From positions 175,001 to 215,924 of the forward strand of contig NZ_JAGGKL010000006.1 in assembly GCF_017873625.1 (NCBI RefSeq): DNA of 40,924 bases, written 5' to 3'. The stretch comes from Methanobacterium petrolearium. GTDB lineage: Archaea > Methanobacteriota > Methanobacteria > Methanobacteriales > Methanobacteriaceae. A program made the translations under genes and the position numbers. The notes under the pieces are model-generated. The model did not search any database. It had not been told where the DNA came from and saw nothing but the letters and a program-made list of their open reading frames with translations. Numbering within the stretch: the first letter of the stretch is position 1; each line of letters opens with the position of its first letter. Positions 26,486-38,208 of this stretch are shown piece after piece.

Positions 26486-27058
26486 TTGAATAAAGTTCTG
26501 ATGTTATGTGCCAGTCCTCGAAAAGAGAGTAACACCATGCATGTTTTGGAAGAATGTGCAAAGAAGATAGAAGAAAATGGTCTTCAAACCGAAATAATAT
26601 CTTTAAGGCAGAAGAAGATCCGTTCCTGTATTGCCTGTGGAAAATGCGCAGAATTACATCAATGTGCTCTTAAAGACTGTGTTAATGATATCATCGAAAA
26701 GATTAAAGAATCAGAAGGTTTCATTATCGGATCTCCCGTATACTTTGGAACTGCCAGGGGAGACCTGATGTCAGCCCTGCAGAGGATTGGGATGGTGAGT
26801 ATGAAATCCGGAAACTTCCTATCATGGAAAGTGGGAGGACCAATTGCTGTGGCCCGGAGAGGGGGACACACTGCCACAATACAGGAAATGCTCATGTTTT
26901 TCTTCATCAACGACATGATCGTCCCGGGAAGCACCTACTGGAACATGGCCTTTGGATTGGAACCCGGAGAGGTTGAAGAAGACCTAGAAGGTGTCGAAAC
27001 CATCCGTAGATTTGGAGATAACGTTGCGAAACTCATTAAAAAAATAAATGATGATTGA
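26486..27058 (+). CDS. Iron-sulfur flavoprotein / NADPH-dependent FMN reductase family
   Basis: 190 residues, flavodoxin-like fold. Begins NKVLMLCASPRKESNT, the FMN-phosphate loop, followed by a compact cysteine cluster CIACGKCAELHQC and ALKDC that is typical of the iron-sulfur flavoproteins (Isf) of methanogens, then GSPVYFGTARG. Isf carries electrons between ferredoxin and other acceptors and is linked to oxygen and peroxide handling. The start is TTG 26486: GGAGGT (26474-26479) lies 6 bases upstream, and ATG 26471 would place the ribosome site inside the gene. The next gene, a methyltransferase, starts 52 bases after the stop. Confidence 0.9.
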   Translation: MNKVLMLCASPRKESNTMHVLEECAKKIEENGLQTEIISLRQKKIRSCIACGKCAELHQCALKDCVNDIIEKIKESEGFIIGSPVYFGTARGDLMSALQRIGMVSMKSGNFLSWKVGGPIAVARRGGHTATIQEMLMFFFINDMIVPGSTYWNMAFGLEPGEVEEDLEGVETIRRFGDNVAKLIKKINDD

Positions 27059-27110
27059 TTGAAATGAATAATTAAATATTGAATCATATCCTGATTGATA
27101 AATAGATAAA

Positions 27111-27851
27111 ATGCCAGAACAAGAACTTTACCGTAAATTTGCCAATTATTATGATCTCATTTACCAGTGGATGGATTATGAGGGCGAATCAGAATTCATC
27201 AAAATGGTTGTTGAAGATTATAAAACCTCTGAAGGTATGGATCTTTTGGATGTAGCCTGTGGAACCGGAGGCCATGCCCAATACCTTCAGGATTCCTTTA
27301 ACATAGTAGGGCTGGATATAAACCATGAAATGTTGGAAATTGCCCAGGAAAAACTTCCAGGAATAGAATTTGTAGAGGGAGATATGAAAAAAATGGATCT
27401 TCCCCACAAATTTGACTCTATCCTCTGCCTGTTTTCAGCCATAAATTACCACACAACCATGGATGAGCTTGAGGGAACTTTCAAAAGATTTTATGAGCAC
27501 CTGAAATCTGGTGGTGTTCTCATATTTGATCTGGGTTTTTGCACAGAGAATTGGGAAGAAGGCAGGATGTTGGTGGATGCAGTGGTCCAAGGGGATCTGC
27601 AATTGGCCCGAATATCACAAAGTCGATTATATCATGGAGTTTTCAATGCCAACTTCGTCTTCCTGGTGAAAGAGGATGGTAAAATGGATTTTGAAATTGA
27701 CCAGCACCAGATTGGGGTTTTTCCCACTTCAGAAGTTGCAAAGATCCTGGAAAAAACTGGTTTTGAAAATCACATCTACAATGGCTACAATGATCTTCCC
27801 TGGGATAAAAAATCTGATGAAAGACCTGTTTTTGTCAGTATTAAAAAATAG
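27111..27851 (+). CDS. Class I SAM-dependent methyltransferase
   Basis: 246 residues. SAM-binding motif I is LLDVACGTGGHA, motif II GLDINHEMLEIAQ, and a post-II acidic loop EGDMKKMDL leads to CLFSAINYH, as in the Methyltransf_11/25 group. The N-terminal segment YRKFANYYDLIYQWMDY is also typical of this group. The substrate is unknown; the closest well-studied relatives act on small molecules. ATG 27111 begins the gene with no strong ribosome site. It lies 52 bases after the iron-sulfur flavoprotein gene and 96 bases before a NifX-like gene, all on the same strand. Confidence 0.92.
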   Translation: MPEQELYRKFANYYDLIYQWMDYEGESEFIKMVVEDYKTSEGMDLLDVACGTGGHAQYLQDSFNIVGLDINHEMLEIAQEKLPGIEFVEGDMKKMDLPHKFDSILCLFSAINYHTTMDELEGTFKRFYEHLKSGGVLIFDLGFCTENWEEGRMLVDAVVQGDLQLARISQSRLYHGVFNANFVFLVKEDGKMDFEIDQHQIGVFPTSEVAKILEKTGFENHIYNGYNDLPWDKKSDERPVFVSIKK

Positions 27852-27947
27852 TTCAATACGCAGTTCATATGTAGTTTAATTTGTTCAAATAAGTTATTTA
27901 AGATAGAAAAATCTTCATACTTCTCAAAATGTAGGAGGAATCATATC

Positions 27948-28274
<327 letters not shown>

Positions 28275-28336
28275 GTCAATACTCAACATTTTAACAATAA
28301 TTCCATTAAAAATCAATCCAGGAACATGTTTTCCAA

Positions 28337-28810
28337 TCATAAAACCAGGATAATGTCTTTAGGATTATCTGGATGTACCATAACCTGGATTTTTCTACCC
28401 ACTGGGATTGAACCCATATCCAGCAGATTTACGATTTCTTTATGTTCCAATTCGTAGGGTTCATCAAAGGGAGTGGTTATTAAAAGTTTGAATTTGACCT
28501 CCGGTTGCTCATTGATGTAAGTGCCAGTCTGTTCCCTGCTCAATATCTCTGCTTCGCCCTTTATACCATCATTGATGAGGAAAGTTTCCCGATCATTGAT
28601 TCTTTTGTAGTAGTAATAAACTCCAAAGGCCCCCAAAAGTGGAAAAACTATGAATGCACCACCCATCACAAATAAAAAAGTATTGAGTGGATAACCATCA
28701 TCAGTAAGGGCTTCAGGAGATACCATCATCCCATAAACAATCATTCCCACACCAACCAACAGCATAGGAACAGTAGTTATTATCCAGATTTTATTTGATA
28801 CTTTCCACAT
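28337..28810 (-). CDS. DUF3592-like membrane protein
   Basis: 157 residues from ATG 28810, with GGGGG 6 bases upstream; the frame starts at ATG 28831, but that would put the ribosome site inside the gene. Two hydrophobic helices (about 8-28 and 42-66) are followed by a soluble beta domain with GEAEILSREQTGTYIN and a C-terminal PVGRKIQVMVHPDNPKDI, the pattern of DUF3592 and related domains. The loop after the helices is predicted cytoplasmic or external and likely folds as a small beta sandwich. Function unknown. Possible TATA for it at 28870-28880. Confidence 0.82.
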   Translation of the reverse strand: MWKVSNKIWIITTVPMLLVGVGMIVYGMMVSPEALTDDGYPLNTFLFVMGGAFIVFPLLGAFGVYYYYKRINDRETFLINDGIKGEAEILSREQTGTYINEQPEVKFKLLITTPFDEPYELEHKEIVNLLDMGSIPVGRKIQVMVHPDNPKDIILVL

Positions 28811-29135
28811 TACATTCCCCCCTACCTTCATAATCGATATTTTACCAGTTATTAATCCATTACCTAAAATTTTTATATATTTAATATTAAATTAACAGTT
28901 TCCAAAATTACACTAAGTTTTGAGTCTATTTTAATTGACATGCTACTGATTCAGTCAAAGTTAAATTAGTTATTCAGTTACCTCAACTACTTCCTATGCC
29001 AATTCAATGCATATAATCTGTAATATTTTTATTTTTTATTAATTGAAATAATGATCATATAAAATATTAGAATTTTAGATAATTTACAGTAAGACTTTTA
29101 GATAATTTGGAGTTGAAAATAGGAAGGTGGTAAAA
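28811..29135. other. AT-rich divergent gap
   Basis: 325 bases between two divergent genes. TTTTATATAT near 28871-28880 suits the leftward gene, and ATCATATAAAATATT near 29051-29065 suits the rightward tautomerase gene. No RNA or coding fragment was recognised. Confidence 0.4.
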
Positions 29136-29348
29136 ATGCCTACAGTTCATGTAAATGTATGGAAAGGTTTCAAACAAGAAAATGTCACATATTTAATTGA
29201 AAATTTGACTAAAGTCTTTGTAGATTTGGGTATTCCAGCAGACGCTGTGGAAATCCTAATACATGAAGTGCCACAATCGCATTGGGGTATCGGCGGAATA
29301 CCTGCTTCAGAAAAATTTAAGGACGTTAAAATCCCAGGATGGGATTAA
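29136..29348 (+). CDS. 4-oxalocrotonate tautomerase family protein
   Basis: 70 residues from ATG 29136, giving Met-Pro at the N terminus; after Met removal Pro1 is the catalytic base of this family. The sequence PTVHVNVWKGFKQENV and the C-terminal HEVPQSHWGIGG are typical of 4-OT subunits, including the short tail. These enzymes tautomerise small keto acids, but the partner pathway here is unknown. GGAAGGTGG lies 6 bases upstream, and the GTG at 29127 lies inside it, so ATG 29136 is the start. It is a single gene, 190 bases before the DUF885-like gene. Confidence 0.93.
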   Translation: MPTVHVNVWKGFKQENVTYLIENLTKVFVDLGIPADAVEILIHEVPQSHWGIGGIPASEKFKDVKIPGWD

Positions 29349-29538
29349 TAACTGATACAATAACCTAAAACATTTCCCCAAAGCCCATGTTGGCCAGATT
29401 AATGGTTTAATACTGGGTTTATATTTCATTTTTACAGATAATTAATCACGATTATTTATTGAAATCAGGTTGTGAAGATAAATATTGTGAAATGAATAAG
29501 TGTGAAATGAATAATTGTGGAATAAAGGTGGTTCAGAT

Positions 29539-30756
29539 ATGGAATGCTTTGGAGAAAAATATCTTACACTGGTTTTAGAGATAAATAAACACTTTGAAGG
29601 TTACGTGGATTCCTATTTCGGCCCACCTTCCATAAAGGAAAAGGTTGAAAACTCAAAAAAGAAGCCCATCTGTAATTTAAAAGATGATCTTAATGAATTA
29701 GTTAATTTGATCCCTGAAGATGGTAAAAGGGGAAAATATCTGGAAAAGAATTTGCAATCCATTGATTTCACCTTGAGGATGCTTGATGGTGAAATATTTG
29801 ATTTTTACGATGAAATTGAAGGCATTTTCGACATCAGCCCCAGAATTATGGGTGAAAATGAGATTTTTCAAATAACAGAACCACTTAAAGAACTGCTTCC
29901 CCCTGTAAAGGATGATAAAAATGATACAGACCTATACTCAAATTACATGAACTGGGTTGAAAAGTTTCGCCTGAGTGAAGCTGAATTGATTAAAACATTT
30001 AATTTAACCCTGGAAGAAGTTAGAAAACGATCTCAGGAAATTTTTGAACTGGTTGAAGGGGAAAATGTTGAGATTAACTACGTTTCAAACCAGCCCTGGA
30101 AGGCTTACAATTATTTTTTAGGCAATGCTCGTTCTAAAATAGATGTCAATGTTGACTACTCCTATTATGCTTTTGAAATTCCCCGTATCCTGGCCCATGA
30201 AACTTATCCTGGGCATCATCTTCTCCTGCAGCTTCGTGAACAAATTCTTTACAAAGAAAAAGGATATTTGGATGCAGCGGTGTGCACTTTACAATCTCCT
30301 CTGAATGTAATTGCAGAAGGCAGTGCTAATCTGGCAGCAGAAATCATTTTTTCAGATGATGAACTTTATCAATGGATGGGAGAATTTCTTTTACCTGAAC
30401 TGAACATGCCTCTATCAAAACCAGATGAACTTGAAACATTTTACCAGGCCCTGAAAACGGTAGATAAACTCCAGATACCAGGCCTTTCCTTCAGCATTGT
30501 GACCAACACTGCCATTAAATATTACAGTGGAGAACTAGATAAAAAAGAAGCAGTTGATTATCTTCAGGAGTACGGCCTGGTAAGCAGAGACACTGCATCA
30601 TCTACTGTAGAAATGATGATGATGCCCCTTTTCAGATCCTATATGACCATCTACTCAGAAGGTTACCTTCTGGTGAAAGATTATGTAACCCGAGACAACT
30701 GTGAAGAACGGTTCAAAAAACTCTTAACCAAAAATATTTTACCTTCCTGGTTGTAA
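29539..30756 (+). CDS. DUF885-like zinc metallopeptidase
   Basis: 405 residues. The zinc motif is H220-E221-x3-G225-H226-H227 (HETYPGHH), the DUF885/M32-like pattern, followed by a likely third ligand in AEGSANLAAE. The enzyme is predicted to be a cytoplasmic peptidase; there is no signal peptide. DUF885 proteins are usually longer (about 550-600 residues), so this is a compact archaeal form with a reduced N-terminal part. The start is ATG 29539, preceded by AAGGTGG and 6-7 bases; the frame itself opens at GTG 29515. Alternative: a peptidase of the related M3/M32 group. Stand-alone gene. Confidence 0.84.
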   Translation: MECFGEKYLTLVLEINKHFEGYVDSYFGPPSIKEKVENSKKKPICNLKDDLNELVNLIPEDGKRGKYLEKNLQSIDFTLRMLDGEIFDFYDEIEGIFDISPRIMGENEIFQITEPLKELLPPVKDDKNDTDLYSNYMNWVEKFRLSEAELIKTFNLTLEEVRKRSQEIFELVEGENVEINYVSNQPWKAYNYFLGNARSKIDVNVDYSYYAFEIPRILAHETYPGHHLLLQLREQILYKEKGYLDAAVCTLQSPLNVIAEGSANLAAEIIFSDDELYQWMGEFLLPELNMPLSKPDELETFYQALKTVDKLQIPGLSFSIVTNTAIKYYSGELDKKEAVDYLQEYGLVSRDTASSTVEMMMMPLFRSYMTIYSEGYLLVKDYVTRDNCEERFKKLLTKNILPSWL

Positions 30757-31689
<933 letters not shown>

Positions 31690-31701
31690 ACTGGGAGATA
31701 G

Positions 31702-32379
31702 ATGATTATCTGGGAATATGTAGTTCTCCTGGTGATCATAGGGCTTATTACCTATGCTAAAAAAGCCCTGGATCTCCTGGGATCCATCTTCATGATCATA
31801 ATGGGAGTGATCATCATCTTCGCAGCCGGTGCAAACTGGCTTTTTTTAATATTTTTATTTTTAATTCTGGGAGTTGGATTCACCAGATACAAACACGATT
31901 ATAAAAAAGAGATCGGGGTATGCGAAGGAACCAGAACCATTAAAAACGTGATCTCCAATGGCATTGTCGCATTCGTTATGGCTGCCTTTGGTAATTATGC
32001 AGGATTTATAGGTTCCATCGCCACTGCCACTGCTGACACCATGGCTAGTGAAGTAGGAGTGGTTACAACTCCACGCCTTATAACTAACTTTAAAAAAGTT
32101 CCTCCAGGCACTGATGGAGGAATTTCAGTGGTTGGAACTGTAGCAGGAATCCTTGGAGCCGGATTAATCGGTTTAGCCGCCTACATGTTAGGAGTGTATC
32201 CTGATTTATGGAGAACCATGACAATAGCAGTGGTAGCAGGAACTTTTGGCTGTTTTGTTGACAGTATACTTGGGGCTGGGCTGGAAATAAAAGGTTACCT
32301 TAACAATGAACACGTTAATCTCCTTGCCACTTTAGCAGGAGCTTTATTGGGTAATTTAATGGTATGGATAGTATGGTGA
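31702..32379 (+). CDS. DUF92 family membrane protein (TIGR00297)
   Basis: 225 residues with about six to seven hydrophobic helices. The conserved loop is TRTIKNVISNGIVAF with the following ATATADTMASEVG, and the sequence VPPGTDGGISVVGT is diagnostic of the DUF92 family. The eukaryotic and plant homologue acts as a phytyl-phosphate kinase; in archaea the group may phosphorylate isoprenoid phosphates, but that is inference. The gene is 12 bases after rps3ae and 4 bases before apgM, so the series is an operon. Strongly hydrophobic, no oddities. Confidence 0.94.
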   Translation: MIIWEYVVLLVIIGLITYAKKALDLLGSIFMIIMGVIIIFAAGANWLFLIFLFLILGVGFTRYKHDYKKEIGVCEGTRTIKNVISNGIVAFVMAAFGNYAGFIGSIATATADTMASEVGVVTTPRLITNFKKVPPGTDGGISVVGTVAGILGAGLIGLAAYMLGVYPDLWRTMTIAVVAGTFGCFVDSILGAGLEIKGYLNNEHVNLLATLAGALLGNLMVWIVW

Positions 32380-32383
32380 TAAA

Positions 32384-33610
32384 ATGAAGGGAATTATAAT
32401 GATAATCGATGGGATGGCAGATCGTCCTCTGGAGGAATTAGGGAATAAAACCCCTTTAGAAGCAGCAAAAACTCCTAACATGGATCGAATGGCTCAATTA
32501 GGGATTAATGGAATTATGGACTCCATAAAACCAGGAATAAGACCTGGGAGTGATACAGCCCACCTATCCATACTTGGTTATGATCCCTATAAGGTTTACA
32601 CTGGACGAGGCCCATTTGAAGCGGCTGGAGTCGGAGTAAATGTACTTCCTGGAGACATAGCCTTTCGATGTAATTTTTCCACTGCCAATGAAGAAGTTAT
32701 AATTACTGATAGAAGAGCCGGGCGGATAAGGGAAGGTACAGCTGATTTAGCAAACACGCTTAATTCTATGGAACTTGAAGAAGACGTTGAAGTCATATTT
32801 AAGGAATCCACCGGCCACCGTGCAGTTCTAGTTTTAAGGGGTGAAGGTTTATCTGACCAGGTTTCAGATGCTGATCCCAAACATGATGGTAAAAAAGTGA
32901 AAGAAGTGGTGGGATTGGATGGTTCCCCCGATGCCAATAGAACTGCAAACATCTTAAATAAAGTAATCCAGAAGTCTTATGATCTTCTAAAGGACCATCC
33001 CATTAATGTAAAGCGAAGTGAAACTGGAAAACCCCCTGCCAACATCATATTACCTCGTGGTGCAGGTGCAGTTCCTGAAGCAGAACCTTTTAATGAAAAA
33101 TATGGCCTTAAATCCGCGTGTATTGCTGAAACAGGACTTATACAGGGAATTGCAAATATTGTGGGCATGGACATCATAGAAGTTGAAGGAGCCACTGGTG
33201 GAGTGGACACCAATCTGGACAATATCACAGATAGCATTATTAAAAATGCAACACTTGATTATGATTTTATTCTTATCAACATAGATGGGGCAGATGAAGC
33301 TGGGCACGATGGAAACCTAAATGAAAAAGTTCAGTTCCTGGAAAAAGTGGATGATGTTGTAGGGCGAGTAATGGAAGTTGAAGATCTTTATTTCATCCTA
33401 ACTGCGGATCATTCCACCCCAATTTCGGTTATGGATCACACTGGAGACCCGGTTCCCCTGATAATTAAAGGTCCAGATGTCCGGGTGGATCAAGTTGATG
33501 AATTCAATGAGAGGGCTGCTACCCAGGGGGGTATGTGCAGGATTAGGGGTAGTGACATTATGAACATACTTATGGATCTCATGAACCGATCCAGCAAATT
33601 CGGAGCGTGA
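32384..33610 (+). CDS. apgM: 2,3-bisphosphoglycerate-independent phosphoglycerate mutase, archaeal
   Basis: Interconverts 2- and 3-phosphoglycerate in gluconeogenesis and glycolysis. 408 residues. The alkaline-phosphatase-superfamily metal site starts IIDGMADRP (D9), the nucleophile is probably S56 in GSDTAHLS, and the C-terminal metal region includes DGADEAGHDG and TADHSTP. The LGYDPYKVYTGRGPFEA and KHDGKK segments are typical of aPGAM. GGTGATAAA precedes ATG 32384, and the gene starts 4 bases after the DUF92 gene. glmM begins 4 bases after its stop, so apgM shares its transcript with amino-sugar genes. Confidence 0.97.
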   Translation: MKGIIMIIDGMADRPLEELGNKTPLEAAKTPNMDRMAQLGINGIMDSIKPGIRPGSDTAHLSILGYDPYKVYTGRGPFEAAGVGVNVLPGDIAFRCNFSTANEEVIITDRRAGRIREGTADLANTLNSMELEEDVEVIFKESTGHRAVLVLRGEGLSDQVSDADPKHDGKKVKEVVGLDGSPDANRTANILNKVIQKSYDLLKDHPINVKRSETGKPPANIILPRGAGAVPEAEPFNEKYGLKSACIAETGLIQGIANIVGMDIIEVEGATGGVDTNLDNITDSIIKNATLDYDFILINIDGADEAGHDGNLNEKVQFLEKVDDVVGRVMEVEDLYFILTADHSTPISVMDHTGDPVPLIIKGPDVRVDQVDEFNERAATQGGMCRIRGSDIMNILMDLMNRSSKFGA

Positions 33611-33614
33611 GACA

Positions 33615-34967
33615 TTGGAACCTAACATTCCAAAACTCTTCGGCACCTCTGGAATAAGGGGGAAAGTAGGAGACGAAATAACTCCAGAACTAGCTTTAAA
33701 TGTAGGAAGAGCCATTTCAACCTATCTTGGTATAGGACATGACGTGGTTATGGGATATGACACCAGAACTTCAAATCTGATGCTGGAAAGAGCGGTTAGT
33801 GCTGGTATCTTGCAAGGAGGGTGTAATGTTTTGAGTGTGGGAATGGTTCCCACACCAATAGTAGGTTACGCCACCATGAAACTTGGAGCCAATGCTGGAG
33901 TAATGATTACTGCATCTCACAACCCTTCCCCAGACAATGGAATTAAACTGTGGAATCCTGATGGTATGGCTTATCTTCAAAAACAGGAAAGAATTATTGA
34001 AAAGATAATCCACGAAAAAAAGTTTTTTAATGCATCCTGGCAAGATATTGGGAAGATTAGAGATGTGAGTGCTGTAGTCAATGATTATATTGAAGATCTG
34101 CTGGATTCAGTGAATATTGCACCAGGTCTTAAGGTAGTTGTTGATTGTGCAAATGGTGCTGCTTCTTATCTATCTCCTTTGATCCTTAGAAAAGCTGGTT
34201 GTCAAGTAGTCAGTTTAAATGCACAACCAGATGGGTTTTTCCCAGGGAGAAAACCAGAACCTTCCGCTGCCAACCTGCAAGAACTCATGAAAGTAGTGAA
34301 AGCCACAGGAGCGGATTTGGGAATAGCTCATGATGGTGATGCAGATCGAATGGTGGCCGTGGATGATGAGGGTAGAATGGCAGATTTCGATAAACTTTTA
34401 GCCCTGGTATCAGCAGAAATAGGTGGTTGTGTGGTTACCACCGTGGACGCCTCAGCCTGCATTGACCGTACTATGAAAGAAGTAGAGGGCACCGTGGAAA
34501 GGACTAAAGTGGGTGATGTGCACGTGGCAGAGATGATCCATGATATAAATGCAACTTTTGGAGGCGAACCATCTGGAACATGGTTACATCCACAGTTTTG
34601 CATGTGTCCTGATGGTATATTATCTGCCCTCCGGGTTATAGAACTGGTTCAAAATAAAGGACCCCTGTCAAAGCTTCTGGATGATATAGTAAGTTATCCT
34701 ACAATTAGAGATAAAATAAATTGTCAGGACTACCAGAAAGAAAAAATCATGCAAATGGCAGAAACTGATCTTTCCTCACTTTTTGATGATGTGGTGGATG
34801 TCAACCTTAAAGACGGAGTTAGAATTTCTTTTTCTGATGGAAGTTGGGTTCTTGTTAGACCTTCTGGGACAGAATCATTCATCAGAATAACTTTAGAGGG
34901 AATGACAGAGGATAAAGCTCAGATAATACATGAAAAATCCGCAAGATTCATAGAAAAGTTCATATAG
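33615..34967 (+). CDS. glmM: Phosphoglucosamine mutase
   Basis: Converts glucosamine-6-phosphate to glucosamine-1-phosphate, on the path to UDP-GlcNAc. 450 residues. The phosphoserine is S101 in TASHNPSPD, the metal loop DGDADR, the sugar-binding loop GEPSGT, and the phosphate-binding loop RPSGTES. Starts FGTSGIRGK right after the first residues. TTG 33615 is the start, 4 bases after the apgM stop, with GTGAG at the end of apgM as its ribosome site. Archaeal enzymes of this group can also act on glucose- or mannose-phosphates, so the substrate is less certain than the family. glmU follows at 96 bases. Confidence 0.95.
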   Translation: MEPNIPKLFGTSGIRGKVGDEITPELALNVGRAISTYLGIGHDVVMGYDTRTSNLMLERAVSAGILQGGCNVLSVGMVPTPIVGYATMKLGANAGVMITASHNPSPDNGIKLWNPDGMAYLQKQERIIEKIIHEKKFFNASWQDIGKIRDVSAVVNDYIEDLLDSVNIAPGLKVVVDCANGAASYLSPLILRKAGCQVVSLNAQPDGFFPGRKPEPSAANLQELMKVVKATGADLGIAHDGDADRMVAVDDEGRMADFDKLLALVSAEIGGCVVTTVDASACIDRTMKEVEGTVERTKVGDVHVAEMIHDINATFGGEPSGTWLHPQFCMCPDGILSALRVIELVQNKGPLSKLLDDIVSYPTIRDKINCQDYQKEKIMQMAETDLSSLFDDVVDVNLKDGVRISFSDGSWVLVRPSGTESFIRITLEGMTEDKAQIIHEKSARFIEKFI

Positions 34968-35063
34968 AACTTTATTTTTAGATATTCCTGACTATCATAT
35001 TTTTATGTGACTGTTGGCCATTACAACAAAAAAAAATTCTTAAAAATTAGAAGAGGAGTTCTT

Positions 35064-36344
<1,281 letters not shown>

Positions 36345-36493
36345 CTTGGCCTGGAATAGTGCTCCCATCATCTTTTATCACTTACCCCTCATCCCTCATC
36401 AATTATTTTATAGATGTAATTTGCAAATTAAGTTTCAACATAAGTTTTTCCTGTTATGAAATGTTTTTATGAATTAAATGCATAAGTTTAGGT

Positions 36494-36961
36494 ATGATAC
36501 ATCCTACTGTCCAAATTTTCCCAGGGGCCTATACCATTGGCAAAGTTTCCATTGGTGAAAATTCTTCTATATGGTATAATGCTGTGATTAGGGGAGATAT
36601 AGAATCCATAACCATCGGTGATTTTTCTAATGTGCAAGATAACTGCGTACTACACTCTTCAAAAGGTTTTCCCATGAAATTAGGGGATTACGTCTCGGTT
36701 GGACATGCTGCAGTGCTTCATGGTTGTAAAGTGGATGATAATTGCATTATAGGAATGAATGCTACACTTCTAAATGGTAGCCATGTTAAAAAGAACAGTA
36801 TCATTGCTGCCGGGTCAGTGGTAACCGAGAGTAAAGTTTTCCCTGAAGGTAGCTTGATAATAGGTGTTCCTGCCAGGGTAGTGCGCAAACTCAGTGAAGA
36901 AGAATTTAAAAAGATCAAAGACAATGCTGTACGTTATTCCAATCTTAAATTAGAACCATAG
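36494..36961 (+). CDS. Gamma carbonic anhydrase family protein
   Basis: 155 residues, a left-handed beta-helix with hexapeptide repeats. Zinc ligands are H54, H71 and H76 (VLHSSKG, GHAAVLHGC), as in Cam/CamH proteins. Begins with the family segment PGAYTIGKVSIGENSSIWYNAVIRGD, and ends with GVPARVVRKLSEEE. It lacks the acidic loop of the Cam enzyme, so it is of the CamH type. It probably interconverts CO2 and bicarbonate or is a related transferase. The ribosome site is weak. It lies 149 bases after glmU, so it may have its own promoter, and 142 bases before hisC. Confidence 0.94.
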   Translation: MIHPTVQIFPGAYTIGKVSIGENSSIWYNAVIRGDIESITIGDFSNVQDNCVLHSSKGFPMKLGDYVSVGHAAVLHGCKVDDNCIIGMNATLLNGSHVKKNSIIAAGSVVTESKVFPEGSLIIGVPARVVRKLSEEEFKKIKDNAVRYSNLKLEP

Positions 36962-37103
36962 ATTAAAAAAAGGTGTTGATGACTAATATTTTCAGGATGG
37001 AAGTTTAAAAGAGTTTAAAATTAATAAATAGGTTCAATATAAAGATGAATAAAGATTGAATAAAAAATTAGGATTGAAAATTGAAATAGGATGGATTGAT
37101 TTA

Positions 37104-38207
37104 ATGGTTAAAATAAATAAGACAGTTAAAGAACTTGATCCTTACGTTCCAGGCAGATCAAATGCAGATCTGGCTCGTGCTTATGGTCTGGATCCCACAA
37201 CTATAATCAGAATGGGATCTAATGAAAATCCTGTGGGACCATCACCCATGGCAATAGATGTCCTTAAAAGAAATCTTCACCTAATTAACGCTTATCCTGA
37301 ATCCAACATCGACGATTTAAAATGTCGTATTGCTGAGTATGCACATGTCAGTCCTGAAAAGGTGATTGTGGGTGGAGATGGTGCAGATGAAATATTGGAT
37401 GTTCTGGCCAAAACATTGATTGAGCCTGGTGATGAGTACATTGTCCATCCCCCATCTTACATGTACTATGAGTTTACATTCAACATACACGGGGCAGTGC
37501 CAGTTTATGCCCGCTGGGATATTCAGGAAAATCGTCTGGATGTGGATTCTGTGCTGGAAGCCATCTCTCCTAAGACAAAAATAATCTTCTTGTGCAACCC
37601 TAACAACCCCACCGGCGGATTAATCGAAACCCAAGATATTAAAACCATCTTAAAGAGTACTGATGCTTTGGTAGTGGTTGATGAAGCTTACTGGGAGTTT
37701 TCTGGTGTCAACAATCTGGATCTCCTTGATGAATATGATAATCTTTTTATCTTAAGAACCTTCTCTAAAGTAATGGGACTTGCCGGTATGAGGATCGGCT
37801 ATGGAATAGGTCAGGAAAACTTTATTGAATACATGCACCGGGTTAAACCTGTTTTTAGCCTCACTAAACTTTCATATATCTCAGCATTAGCCACTCTAAA
37901 TGACACAGAATATATTAAAACATCCACCCAACTATCCATTGAAAGTCGCGATTTTTTATACAACAAAATGTCCAAATTTCCGGAATTAAATGTATTAAAG
38001 TCATTTGCCAACTATATACTGGTTGATATACGTAATACAGGGATGACTTCCAAACAAATCACGGAAAAACTTATGGAAAATGGCATTATAGTTAGAGATT
38101 GTAGTTCTTTCCGTGGATTAGATGATTACTGGATAAGGGTAAGTGTGGCAACCCTACAAGAGGATGAAAAGTTTATTAGTGTTCTTGGAAATATTTTAGG
38201 ACGGTAA
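37104..38207 (+). CDS. hisC: Histidinol-phosphate aminotransferase
   Basis: 367 residues from ATG 37104. PLP-dependent, fold type I. Begins TVKELDPYVPGRSNADLARAYG, has the substrate-binding GSNENPVGPSP, the PLP-lysine K222 in TFSKVMGLAGMRIGYG, and NNPTGG. Catalyses transfer between histidinol phosphate and glutamate in histidine synthesis. The frame opens at TTG 37056, but the extra 16 residues are not family-like; no strong ribosome site decides it. Aromatic aminotransferase activity is possible, as for other archaeal HisC proteins. The radical SAM gene starts one base after its stop, indicating coupling. Confidence 0.94.
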   Translation: MVKINKTVKELDPYVPGRSNADLARAYGLDPTTIIRMGSNENPVGPSPMAIDVLKRNLHLINAYPESNIDDLKCRIAEYAHVSPEKVIVGGDGADEILDVLAKTLIEPGDEYIVHPPSYMYYEFTFNIHGAVPVYARWDIQENRLDVDSVLEAISPKTKIIFLCNPNNPTGGLIETQDIKTILKSTDALVVVDEAYWEFSGVNNLDLLDEYDNLFILRTFSKVMGLAGMRIGYGIGQENFIEYMHRVKPVFSLTKLSYISALATLNDTEYIKTSTQLSIESRDFLYNKMSKFPELNVLKSFANYILVDIRNTGMTSKQITEKLMENGIIVRDCSSFRGLDDYWIRVSVATLQEDEKFISVLGNILGR

Positions 38208-38208
38208 A

